Below are positions 28,435 to 35,228 of a DNA stretch of 39,880 bases, piece after piece. Position 1 is the stretch's first letter; the number at the start of each line of letters is the position of its first letter. The stretch is taken from the IMG/VR virus record IMGVR_UViG_3300025127_000085, positions 1 to 39,880 of that record, one strand, 5' to 3'. The notes beneath the pieces were generated by a model. It was not told the origin of the DNA and searched no databases. It was given only the letters and a program-made list of their open reading frames with translations. Made by a program: the position numbers and the translations under genes. This DNA comes from a virus.

Positions 28435-28725
28435 ATGGCTTTATCAAAACAAAATAAAACCAGAGTAAAGAAAGTGATCAAAGGTTTAAGCAAAGCCTCT
28501 AAAACTCATGCAGGTCAAGCAAAGACTTTAAAAAAAGCAGTTGGGATGTCCAAAGGTGGTAGTACAGTCAACAAAGCAGGTAATTACACTAAACCAACTA
28601 TGCGTAAAAACCTATTCAGCAGGATCAAAGCAGGTGGAAAAGGTGGCTCACCTGGGCAATGGTCAGCAAGAAAAGCACAGATGTTGGCAAAACAATACAA
28701 AGCCAAGGGTGGGGGCTACAGATAA
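28435..28725 (+). CDS. Conserved basic phage protein
   Basis: 96 residues, Lys/Arg-rich. Conserved-looking block KGGSTVNKAGNYTKPTMRK, FSRIKAGGKGGSPGQWSARK, AQMLAKQYKAKGGGYR, which I recall from marine phages and large viruses. Function unknown; possibly DNA-binding. TAATG overlap with the next gene. Confidence 0.75.
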   Translation: MALSKQNKTRVKKVIKGLSKASKTHAGQAKTLKKAVGMSKGGSTVNKAGNYTKPTMRKNLFSRIKAGGKGGSPGQWSARKAQMLAKQYKAKGGGYR

Positions 28726-29159
28726 TGAAAGCCCCTCAGAAAAGTTTAAAAGACTGGACAAAACAAAAGTGGCGCACAAAGAGTGGAAAGCCTAGTGCTA
28801 AGACTGGGGAAAGATACTTGCCTGAAGCTGCTATAAAATCTTTGTCTTCTGCTGAATATGCAGCAACTACAAAAGCTAAACGAGAAGGCAAAGCAAAAGG
28901 CAAACAGTTTGTTAAGCAACCTAAGAGTATTGCACAGAAAACAAGAAAATTTAGAGCAAATGAGGGCGGTATGGCTAAAAAATTTCCAGACTTAACAGGT
29001 GACGGTAAAGTTACCCAAGCAGATATATTAAAAGGCAGAGGCGTAAATCTAAGAAAAGGTGGTATGCCTAAGAAAAAAGGTTACGCTAAAGGCGGTAAGA
29101 TGAATGACATGCGTAAGACAGGAATGTTTTATGGTGGTATGTCCAGAAGAGGTAAGTAA
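28725..29159 (+). CDS. Conserved basic protein with EF-hand-like loop and KKKGYAKGG tail
   Basis: 144 residues from the ATG that overlaps the upstream stop. A conserved domain (KSLKDWTKQKWRTKSGKPSA, ERYLPEAAI, EYAATTKAKREGK) is followed by DLTGDGKVTQAD (EF-hand or dockerin-like loop) and a tail with GGMPKKKGYAKGG, the repeat of the 28224 gene. The tail shares sequence with its neighbour, so the repeat has probably been exchanged between genes. Function unknown. Confidence 0.75.
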   Translation: MKAPQKSLKDWTKQKWRTKSGKPSAKTGERYLPEAAIKSLSSAEYAATTKAKREGKAKGKQFVKQPKSIAQKTRKFRANEGGMAKKFPDLTGDGKVTQADILKGRGVNLRKGGMPKKKGYAKGGKMNDMRKTGMFYGGMSRRGK

Positions 29160-29161
29160 CA

Positions 29162-29614
29162 ATGGCTGTAACACTACGTAAATATTTAAACAGTAAACTA
29201 AAAGAAAAAGGTTTATCTGTTAAAGAGGCCAAAAAGAACGCAGGTAAATACAAAAGTATTGCTGCAGCCAAGAAAGCAGGATCACTTTACTACACAAACA
29301 AAGATGGTAAAGTGATGGCTGCTGTATACGCAGAAGATTTAAAGAAACCACTCAAAGATGTTAAACCTAAGATGAGGCCATCAAGCGGTAGTATAAAGAT
29401 TGAGGTATTACTACCTGGCTCTGATAAAACAATTGCATCTGTTATAGACAAAGCAAAACCTATGGCTTTTTCTGATGCAGCTAAAAAGAAAAAAACCAAC
29501 CTAAATAAAAAAGGCAAACCCATGAACCTCTCTGGTAACTCTAGAGGTGGTTTAATTAAATCCTCTGGTTCTCTTAACACAGGTATTGCCAAGCCTGGAA
29601 ATACTTACAAATAA
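29162..29614 (+). CDS. Basic protein, unknown function
   Basis: 150 residues. N-terminal helices (RKYLNSKLKEKGLSVKEAKK), then KSIAAAKKAGSLYYTNKDGK and AAVYAEDLKKPL, a Lys-rich middle and a Gly/Ser tail. The SIAAAKKAGSLYYxNKDGKV pattern is familiar from marine phages without a role. Part of a run of five basic proteins. Confidence 0.7.
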   Translation: MAVTLRKYLNSKLKEKGLSVKEAKKNAGKYKSIAAAKKAGSLYYTNKDGKVMAAVYAEDLKKPLKDVKPKMRPSSGSIKIEVLLPGSDKTIASVIDKAKPMAFSDAAKKKKTNLNKKGKPMNLSGNSRGGLIKSSGSLNTGIAKPGNTYK

Positions 29615-29628
29615 ACAGGAGCTTAAAT

Positions 29629-29880
29629 ATGAAAATAGAAGGTGATAAAGTAATAGATCAATATGGTGCTGTTTTAGCAGAATACGTACATGGAGAGTGG
29701 CACTCTAAAGACCCTGCTGTTCTAGAGTTTATTCAAGAACAAGACAAACCTAAAACAGAAACTAAAAAAGTTCGTGCTAGAAATGAAGATGGAACGTTAA
29801 AAGGTGATGATCCTTCTACTCCTGATGTCAATGAAGCTTGGACTACAAAGGTAGTCAAGAAGGCAACAGGTAAATCATAA
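29629..29880 (+). CDS. Small conserved phage protein, unknown function
   Basis: 83 residues. First half beta-like (KVIDQYGAVLAEYVHGEWH), second half RARNEDGTLKGDDPSTPDVN and EAWTTKVVKK. The RARNxDGTLKxDDPSTPxxNEAW end recurs in phage genomes; role unknown. GGAG lies about nine bases before the ATG. Last gene before the promoter at 29886. Confidence 0.75.
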   Translation: MKIEGDKVIDQYGAVLAEYVHGEWHSKDPAVLEFIQEQDKPKTETKKVRARNEDGTLKGDDPSTPDVNEAWTTKVVKKATGKS

Positions 29881-29885
29881 CGGAG

Positions 29886-29914
29886 TTGCATATTTGTCAC
29901 TACTATGATATAAC
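29886..29914 (+). promoter_or_regulatory. Promoter for the DUF1127 gene
   Basis: TTGCAT (29886-29891), 17-base spacer, TATAAC (29909-29914) followed by TACTTG. The -10 flank and ATATTT after the -35 box resemble the promoter at 39115, so this may be a repeated phage promoter. The 35 box is poor (three of six bases). Confidence 0.6.
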
Positions 29915-29927
29915 TACTTGAATATAA

Positions 29928-29967
29928 CTATCCTCACCCAGTTAGGGCTAACACAAACAGAGGATAG
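29928..29967 (+). promoter_or_regulatory. RBS-sequestering hairpin of the DUF1127 gene
   Basis: CTATCCTC (29928-29935) pairs perfectly with GAGGATAG (29960-29967). The right arm contains the ribosome site AGAGGA, three bases before the ATG. The loop holds GTTAG-GG-CTAAC (29941-29952). In the folded state translation would be blocked. Confidence 0.65.
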
Positions 29968-29970
29968 ATA

Positions 29971-30135
29971 ATGTTTAAAAGATTACTCAACAAAATAATA
30001 CAAGCAAGAGCAGAGTCAGCTAGACGTAAGATTGCACGTATGCAACTTTACAAAATGACTGAGAGAGAGCTACGAGACTTAGGAATAGGTAGATGTGATA
30101 TAGAAAGGGTTGTGCTGACAGGTAAAGCCCTTTGA
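29971..30135 (+). CDS. DUF1127 (YjiS-like) regulator
   Basis: 54 residues: FKRLLNKIIQARAESARRKI, then YKMTERELRDLGIGRCDIER, ending VVLTGKAL. The L-x-MTERELRDLGIGRxDIERV motif is the signature of DUF1127. In alphaproteobacteria such proteins affect phosphate and carbon metabolism through RNA turnover, and one acts as an RNA chaperone. Own promoter and structured leader suggest separate control. Probably acquired from a host. Confidence 0.85.
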   Translation: MFKRLLNKIIQARAESARRKIARMQLYKMTERELRDLGIGRCDIERVVLTGKAL

Positions 30136-30186
30136 AAAGCACGATCACTTCTTTAATGATACTAGGAGTACTTTGGGAGGAGGCTC

Positions 30187-30642
30187 GTGGACCCAGTTAC
30201 AATAATCGGTGGAGCTACCGTAGCGTTCAATGCACTGAAGAAAGGTTTCCAGTTTGGAAAAGATCTTCAGGAGATGGGTGGTCAACTAAATCAGTGGGCT
30301 AGTAGCATGAGCGATCTGGCCTACCTAGAGCAGAAAAATAAGAACCCCCCTTGGTGGAAAGCTATGGGAGGTTCTGTTGAAGCAGAAGCTTTAGAAATAT
30401 TCACAGCTAAAAAGAAAGCAGAGGCCATGCGTCAGGAGCTAAAAGACTGGATTAGTTTTACGTATGGACCATCCGTTTGGGATGAACTGGTGGCAACTGA
30501 AGGTAGAATACGTAAACAAAAGAAAGATCAAGAGTACCGTAAAGCTGAGATGATTGAAGCAATAATTACTTGGAGTATATCAGGTGTTATTATTTTAACA
30601 GGTATAGGTACTCTAAGTTTTATAATTTACATGGTGGCATAA
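30187..30642 (+). CDS. Conserved phage membrane protein, GTG start
   Basis: 151 residues from GTG with GGGAGGAGG just upstream. N-terminal small hydrophobic stretch (DPVTIIGGATVAFNAL), long helical middle (WWKAMGGSVEAEALEIFTAK, KAEAMRQELKDWISFTYGPS, DELVATEGRI), and a C-terminal membrane helix (SGVIILTGIGTLSFIIYMV). Common in marine phages upstream of terminase, in my memory; role unknown. Its stop overlaps the next start (TAATG). Confidence 0.75.
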   Translation: MDPVTIIGGATVAFNALKKGFQFGKDLQEMGGQLNQWASSMSDLAYLEQKNKNPPWWKAMGGSVEAEALEIFTAKKKAEAMRQELKDWISFTYGPSVWDELVATEGRIRKQKKDQEYRKAEMIEAIITWSISGVIILTGIGTLSFIIYMVA

Positions 30643-31004
30643 TGGCAAGAAACTTAACAGAAAAACAACAGAAGTTCCTAGACGTTCTTTTTGAAGAGGC
30701 ACAGGGAGATCCTGTACAGGCTAAGAAACTAGCAGGATACGCTGACAGTGTAGCCTCTACTTCTGTTGTCAACAGTCTGACAGATGAAATAGCAGACGTT
30801 ACAAAAAAGTTTATAGCACAGTCTTCAACCAAAGCAGCATACACAATGTTTTCTGTTATGAAAGATCCTACTGATCTAGGCGTAAAAGAAAAGATGTTAG
30901 CAGCTAAAGACATTCTAGATCGTGCAGGATTTACTAAAACAGACAAGGTAGAAGTAAAGACATCAGAGCCTTTATTTATTTTACCTGCGAAAGATAATGA
31001 GTAA
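30642..31004 (+). CDS. Terminase small subunit
   Basis: 120 residues from the ATG at 30642. ARNLTEKQQKFLDVLFEE, then DPVQAKKLAGYADS is the typical N-terminal helix-turn-helix of small terminases, and VKEKMLAAKDILDRAGF matches their C-terminal part. It recognises phage DNA for packaging. Two genes before the large subunit. Confidence 0.85.
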   Translation: MARNLTEKQQKFLDVLFEEAQGDPVQAKKLAGYADSVASTSVVNSLTDEIADVTKKFIAQSSTKAAYTMFSVMKDPTDLGVKEKMLAAKDILDRAGFTKTDKVEVKTSEPLFILPAKDNE

Positions 31005-31494
31005 AAGAGCTACAACAGCAGACCACCCAACCAAAGTTGACTGGCAGATACCACTACAAGGGGAACTAGGAGAGTGGTATCCTGTTATAAGAGTAGGAAG
31101 ACACGTACCCTTTGGTTACAAACAGGATGAAACAGATCCAGACTTACTGTTACCTATCCCTGAAGAGTTAGAGTTACTAGAAAAAGCTAAACTATTTCTT
31201 CAAGAATACAGCACTAGGAAAGTAGCAGTCTGGTTATCTAAACAATCTGGTAGAGAAATATCACATGTAGGGTTATATAAACGTGTCAGAATGGAAGAAA
31301 AAAGGCGTAGGGCTTCCTCAAACTACAAGCAGTATGCCAAAAAATATAAAGAAGCGGCAAGGAAAAGCCAGAAAATCGAAGAGAAAAGAATTGGTGGTAG
31401 AAACACCAGAGATCTTAACGAAGACGAAGACTACATCTCACTCGAACCTGGAGAACGATGCCCTTTCTGTGGACAAACAAGAGGTAATATTTGA
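30997..31494 (+). CDS. Conserved protein between terminase subunits
   Basis: 165 residues. N-terminal DWQIPLQGELGEWYPVIRVG, then PFGYKQDETDPDLLLPIPEE, a helix-turn-helix-like KVAVWLSKQSGREISHVGLY that resembles resolvase-type HTH, a charged helix, and a CPFCGQT end. Possibly an additional packaging or DNA-recognition factor. It overlaps the small terminase by eight bases and the large one by about 26. Confidence 0.75.
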   Translation: MSKRATTADHPTKVDWQIPLQGELGEWYPVIRVGRHVPFGYKQDETDPDLLLPIPEELELLEKAKLFLQEYSTRKVAVWLSKQSGREISHVGLYKRVRMEEKRRRASSNYKQYAKKYKEAARKSQKIEEKRIGGRNTRDLNEDEDYISLEPGERCPFCGQTRGNI

Positions 31495-32869
31495 GCCTAA
31501 CCCAGGTCCACAAACCAAGTTTCTAGCTTCAACAGAACAAGAGGTACTATACGGAGGAGCAGCAGGTGGTGGCAAGTCGTATTCGATGGTGGCTGATCCA
31601 GTTAGATATTTTACGAATCCACATTCACGAATGTTACTTGTTCGTAGGAGTACAGAAGAGTTACGAGAACTTATATCTGTAAGTAAACAGCTTTACCCAA
31701 AGGCTGTTCCAGGAATAAAGTTCATGGAGAGAGATAAGACTTGGGTAGCACCTAACGGTGCAACACTCTGGATGTCGTATCTTGATCGTGACGATGACGT
31801 TATGAGGTATCAAGGTCAAGCCTTTAACTGGATAGGCTTTGATGAGTTAACCCAATGGCCCTCCAGTTACGCTTGGTCTTACATGAGGTCAAGGTTACGT
31901 GCTACAAAAGCAAGTGGGTTGCCGCTTTATATGAGAGCGACTAGCAACCCTGGAGGGCCAGGACATCAGTGGGTACGAAAACACTTTATAGAACCCAGTC
32001 CTCCAGGAAATGCTTTCTGGGCAACTGACGAAAACGGTGATATAATACAATGGCCTGTAGGTCACACAAGAGAGGGTGAACCTCTATTTAAAAGAAAGTT
32101 TATACCTGCTACCCTGTTTGATAATCCCTACCTATCTGAAGATGGGATGTACGAAGCAAACCTTCTATCTCTTCCTGAACACCAGAGGAGACAACTACTA
32201 GAAGGTGACTGGGATATAAACGAGGGTTCAGCATTTCCAGAGTTCAACAGAAAGATACACGTAGTTGACCCCTATGATATACCTTCAAACTGGACTCGTT
32301 TTAGAGCCTGTGACTACGGATACGGATCTCACACAGGCGTTGTATGGATAGCAATAGTTCCAGGGTCTGAACAGCTAATTGTCTACAGGGAGTTATATGT
32401 TTCTAAAATCATAGCGACTGACTTGGCTGACATGATCCTGGAATTAGAAGAGGGAGAAAAAATAAGGTACGGTGTTTTAGACTCTTCACTCTGGCACAAA
32501 AGAGGTGACACTGGCCCTAGCCTAGCAGAGCAGATGATCATGAAAGGATGCAGATGGCGTCCTGCAGATAGATCAAGAGGCTCACGAGTAGCAGGTAAAA
32601 ACGAATTACACAGAAGACTACAAGTAGATGAGTTTACAGAGGAACCCAGGCTTGTCATATTTAATAACTGTACGAATCTTGTCTCTCAATTACCGTCTAT
32701 ACCTTTAGATAAAAAGAACCCTGAAGACGTGGACACCAACTCAGAAGATCACCTGTACGATGCTTTGCGATACGGTGTGATGACTAGACCCAGAAGCAAC
32801 TTATTTGATTTCAACCCAGACTCTCAACGAACAGGGTTTCAAGCATCAGATCCCACATTTGGATATTAA
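31469..32869 (+). CDS. Terminase large subunit
   Basis: 466 residues if it begins at GTG 31469 (VDKQEVIFEPNPGPQTKFLA); an ATG at 31283 would give 528 residues but overlaps the upstream gene by 212 bases. Walker A GGAAGGGKS near residue 30, Walker B WIGFDEL near 122, NPGGPGHQWVRKHF coupling motif, nuclease acids in ACDYGYGSHTG near 281, GVLDSS and HLYDALRYG near 428. It powers DNA packaging and cuts the genome. Confidence 0.93.
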   Translation: MDKQEVIFEPNPGPQTKFLASTEQEVLYGGAAGGGKSYSMVADPVRYFTNPHSRMLLVRRSTEELRELISVSKQLYPKAVPGIKFMERDKTWVAPNGATLWMSYLDRDDDVMRYQGQAFNWIGFDELTQWPSSYAWSYMRSRLRATKASGLPLYMRATSNPGGPGHQWVRKHFIEPSPPGNAFWATDENGDIIQWPVGHTREGEPLFKRKFIPATLFDNPYLSEDGMYEANLLSLPEHQRRQLLEGDWDINEGSAFPEFNRKIHVVDPYDIPSNWTRFRACDYGYGSHTGVVWIAIVPGSEQLIVYRELYVSKIIATDLADMILELEEGEKIRYGVLDSSLWHKRGDTGPSLAEQMIMKGCRWRPADRSRGSRVAGKNELHRRLQVDEFTEEPRLVIFNNCTNLVSQLPSIPLDKKNPEDVDTNSEDHLYDALRYGVMTRPRSNLFDFNPDSQRTGFQASDPTFGY

Positions 32870-32879
32870 GGATTAACTA

Positions 32880-35018
32880 ATGGAAGAAGATGATATCTTT
32901 GAATCAGACGAACTTTACATGGATGAAGAGGAATCCTCTTTTGTAGAAGATAAAGAAGATGCTGATAGTAGTAGAGATGAAAAGGTAGGAACAGTAGTAG
33001 GTCTTGTCGAGGGCAAATTCTACAAAGCTGAGAAAGCTAGATACACTGACGAACTACGATGGATCAGAGCCTATCAAAACTATCGTGGTGTGTACGGATC
33101 AGACGTACAGTTTACATCCACAGAGAAGTCTAGAGTATTTGTAAAAGTAACTAAGACCAAGGTTCTTGCAGCCTATGGTCAGATTGTAGATGTACTCTTT
33201 GGTTCTAACAAATTTCCTATATCTATCAACCCTACTGTTTTACCAGAGGGTATAACAGACACTGTAAACTTTGAGACTGACAGCAACATGCGTAAAGCTC
33301 AAGAGTCTGATGGTGCGTTGCCGCAAGATGATACAAGGCTACAGCCTGGTGAGACAATTATTGATTTACGAGAAAGACTTGGAGCACTCCGTAACAAACT
33401 AGAACCTGTGCAAGATCTTATAGAAGATGGGCCAGGAACAACTCCAAGTAAAGTTACTTTCCATCCTGCTATGGTTGCAGCTAAAAAGATGGAAAAGAAA
33501 ATACATGACCAACTAGAAGAGTCAAACGCTAGAAAACAGTTACGTATAGCAGCATTTGAAACTGCTTTGTTTGGTACAGGTATTATGAAGGGTCCATTTG
33601 CTTACGATAAGGAATACCCTTCTTGGTCAGAAGATGGTGAGTACACACCCACAATTAAAACTGTGCCACAAACATCTAGTGTAAGTATCTGGAACTTTTA
33701 TCCTGACCCAGATGCTAACAACATGGATGAAGCAGAGTACGTTGTTGAGAGACACAAGATGTCTAGATCTCAAATGCGTGGGTTAAAGAAAAGACCTTTT
33801 TTCAGATCAAACGCTATTGATACAGCTATTGGCATGGGAGAGTCCTACTCTAAAGAGTGGTGGGAACAAGTCATGGAAGAGGCTGATCAAGAAACAAAAG
33901 CTGAGAGATACTCAGTGTTAGAGTTTTGGGGATATGTTGACACAGACCTTTTACAAGAATACGACATAGAGATCCCCAAAGAATTAGAAAACCAAGATCA
34001 GGTTTCCGTAAACATCTGGGTTTGTAACGGACAAGTGTTACGTCTTGTTATGAACCCATTTACTCCTTCTATCTTACCATATTACGCAGTGCCTTTTGAG
34101 GTAAACCCTTACTCATTCTTTGGAGTAGGCATTGCAGAAAATATGGACGATACACAAAATCTTATGAACGGATTTATGAGAATGTCAGTAGATAACGCAG
34201 CATTGTCTGGTAATCTACTTATAGAGGTAGACGAGACTAATCTCGTCCCAGGGCAAGACCTCTCTGTGTATCCAGGCAAAGTGTTTAGGAGACAAGGAGG
34301 GGCACCTGGTCAAGCTATCTTTGGCACCAAGTTCCCGAATGTATCTAACGAGAACATGCAGATGTTCGACAAAGCAAGAGTGTTAGCAGATGAGTCAACA
34401 GGTTTCCCTTCTTTCGCTCATGGTCAAACAGGCATACAAGGAGTGGGTCGTACTGCTTCTGGTATTTCTATGCTTATGTCTGCTGCCAACGGTAGCATAC
34501 GTAACGTTGTTAAAAATATAGATGATTATCTGTTAGCACCACTAGGTAGAGCTTTCTTTCACTTTAATATGCAGTTTGACTACGATGATGGTGTAAAGGG
34601 TGACTTGTCTGTAAAGGCTGAAGGAACAGAAAGCTTGATGGCTAACGAAGTTCGTAGTCAAAGACTTATGCAGTTTCTTGGTGTTGTACAGAATCCAGTG
34701 CTTGCACCTTTTGCTAAAATGGATTATATTATCAGAGAGATTGCTAAGTCTATGGATCTTGATCCTGACAAACTTACAAACTCTATGGGTGACGCAGCTA
34801 TACAGGCTGAGATCCTCAAGAAATTCCAAGCAGATAATCCACCACCACAAGTAGATCCTAACGCTCCACAGCAGCAACAGGGTGCTCCTCAACAGGGAGA
34901 ACAACGTCCTCCTGCAGGTGCTCAAGTACAAGACACTCAAGGATCAGGTGGTGGTCAAGTAGGTACAGGTACAGCACCATTACCAGGAGAACAAGGGTTC
35001 ACTGGTAACACAGGATAA
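32880..35018 (+). CDS. Portal protein
   Basis: 712 residues, directly after large terminase. Length matches P22-type portals (725) more than T7 (536). The acidic N-terminus (EEDDIFESDELYMDEEESS) precedes a helical, Tyr/Trp-rich body (SVSIWNFYPDPDANN, SILPYYAVPFEVNPYSFFGV, GIAENMDDTQNLMNGFMRM) of the portal-fold type. A Gln/Pro/Gly-rich tail (from about residue 650) is probably flexible. It forms the DNA entry vertex. Assignment rests on position, length and motif look. Confidence 0.85.
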   Translation: MEEDDIFESDELYMDEEESSFVEDKEDADSSRDEKVGTVVGLVEGKFYKAEKARYTDELRWIRAYQNYRGVYGSDVQFTSTEKSRVFVKVTKTKVLAAYGQIVDVLFGSNKFPISINPTVLPEGITDTVNFETDSNMRKAQESDGALPQDDTRLQPGETIIDLRERLGALRNKLEPVQDLIEDGPGTTPSKVTFHPAMVAAKKMEKKIHDQLEESNARKQLRIAAFETALFGTGIMKGPFAYDKEYPSWSEDGEYTPTIKTVPQTSSVSIWNFYPDPDANNMDEAEYVVERHKMSRSQMRGLKKRPFFRSNAIDTAIGMGESYSKEWWEQVMEEADQETKAERYSVLEFWGYVDTDLLQEYDIEIPKELENQDQVSVNIWVCNGQVLRLVMNPFTPSILPYYAVPFEVNPYSFFGVGIAENMDDTQNLMNGFMRMSVDNAALSGNLLIEVDETNLVPGQDLSVYPGKVFRRQGGAPGQAIFGTKFPNVSNENMQMFDKARVLADESTGFPSFAHGQTGIQGVGRTASGISMLMSAANGSIRNVVKNIDDYLLAPLGRAFFHFNMQFDYDDGVKGDLSVKAEGTESLMANEVRSQRLMQFLGVVQNPVLAPFAKMDYIIREIAKSMDLDPDKLTNSMGDAAIQAEILKKFQADNPPPQVDPNAPQQQQGAPQQGEQRPPAGAQVQDTQGSGGGQVGTGTAPLPGEQGFTGNTG

Positions 35019-35027
35019 CGAACACTT

Positions 35028-35228
35028 ATGAAATTAAAACTACTGGTAAATAACATGGAGATCTGGAACTCGTTTAACGATGAACTGGATCGAAGACTTA
35101 ACCACGTCCATATTCAAATGGAACAAACTATAAAACAGGAAGACTTGTTTAGACTGCAGGGTGAAGCAAAAGCACTCCGTAGGTTAAAGTTTTTAAGGGA
35201 TGAAGTGAATGGACCTAAACCAGACTAG
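35028..35228 (+). CDS. Small conserved protein after portal
   Basis: 66 residues, helical: LVNNMEIWNSFNDELDRRLN, IQMEQTIKQEDLFRLQGEA, ALRRLKFLRDEVNG. This type of 60-70-residue protein follows portal genes in many marine podo- and siphophages. Likely an assembly or connector helper. Overlaps the 964-residue gene by 20 bases. Confidence 0.75.
   Translation: MKLKLLVNNMEIWNSFNDELDRRLNHVHIQMEQTIKQEDLFRLQGEAKALRRLKFLRDEVNGPKPD

Noticed and set aside
30132-30300. Plus-strand TTG frame of about 56 residues with a hydrophobic start between DUF1127 and the next gene
   Set aside because: Shares its ribosome site and most of its length with the well-supported GTG gene at 30187; the C-terminal part looks like a shadow frame.
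31283-31468. N-terminal extension of large terminase to ATG 31283
   Set aside because: The extra 62 residues are Lys/Ser/Thr-rich shadow of the upstream gene; terminase similarity begins at VIFEPNPGPQTKFLA.
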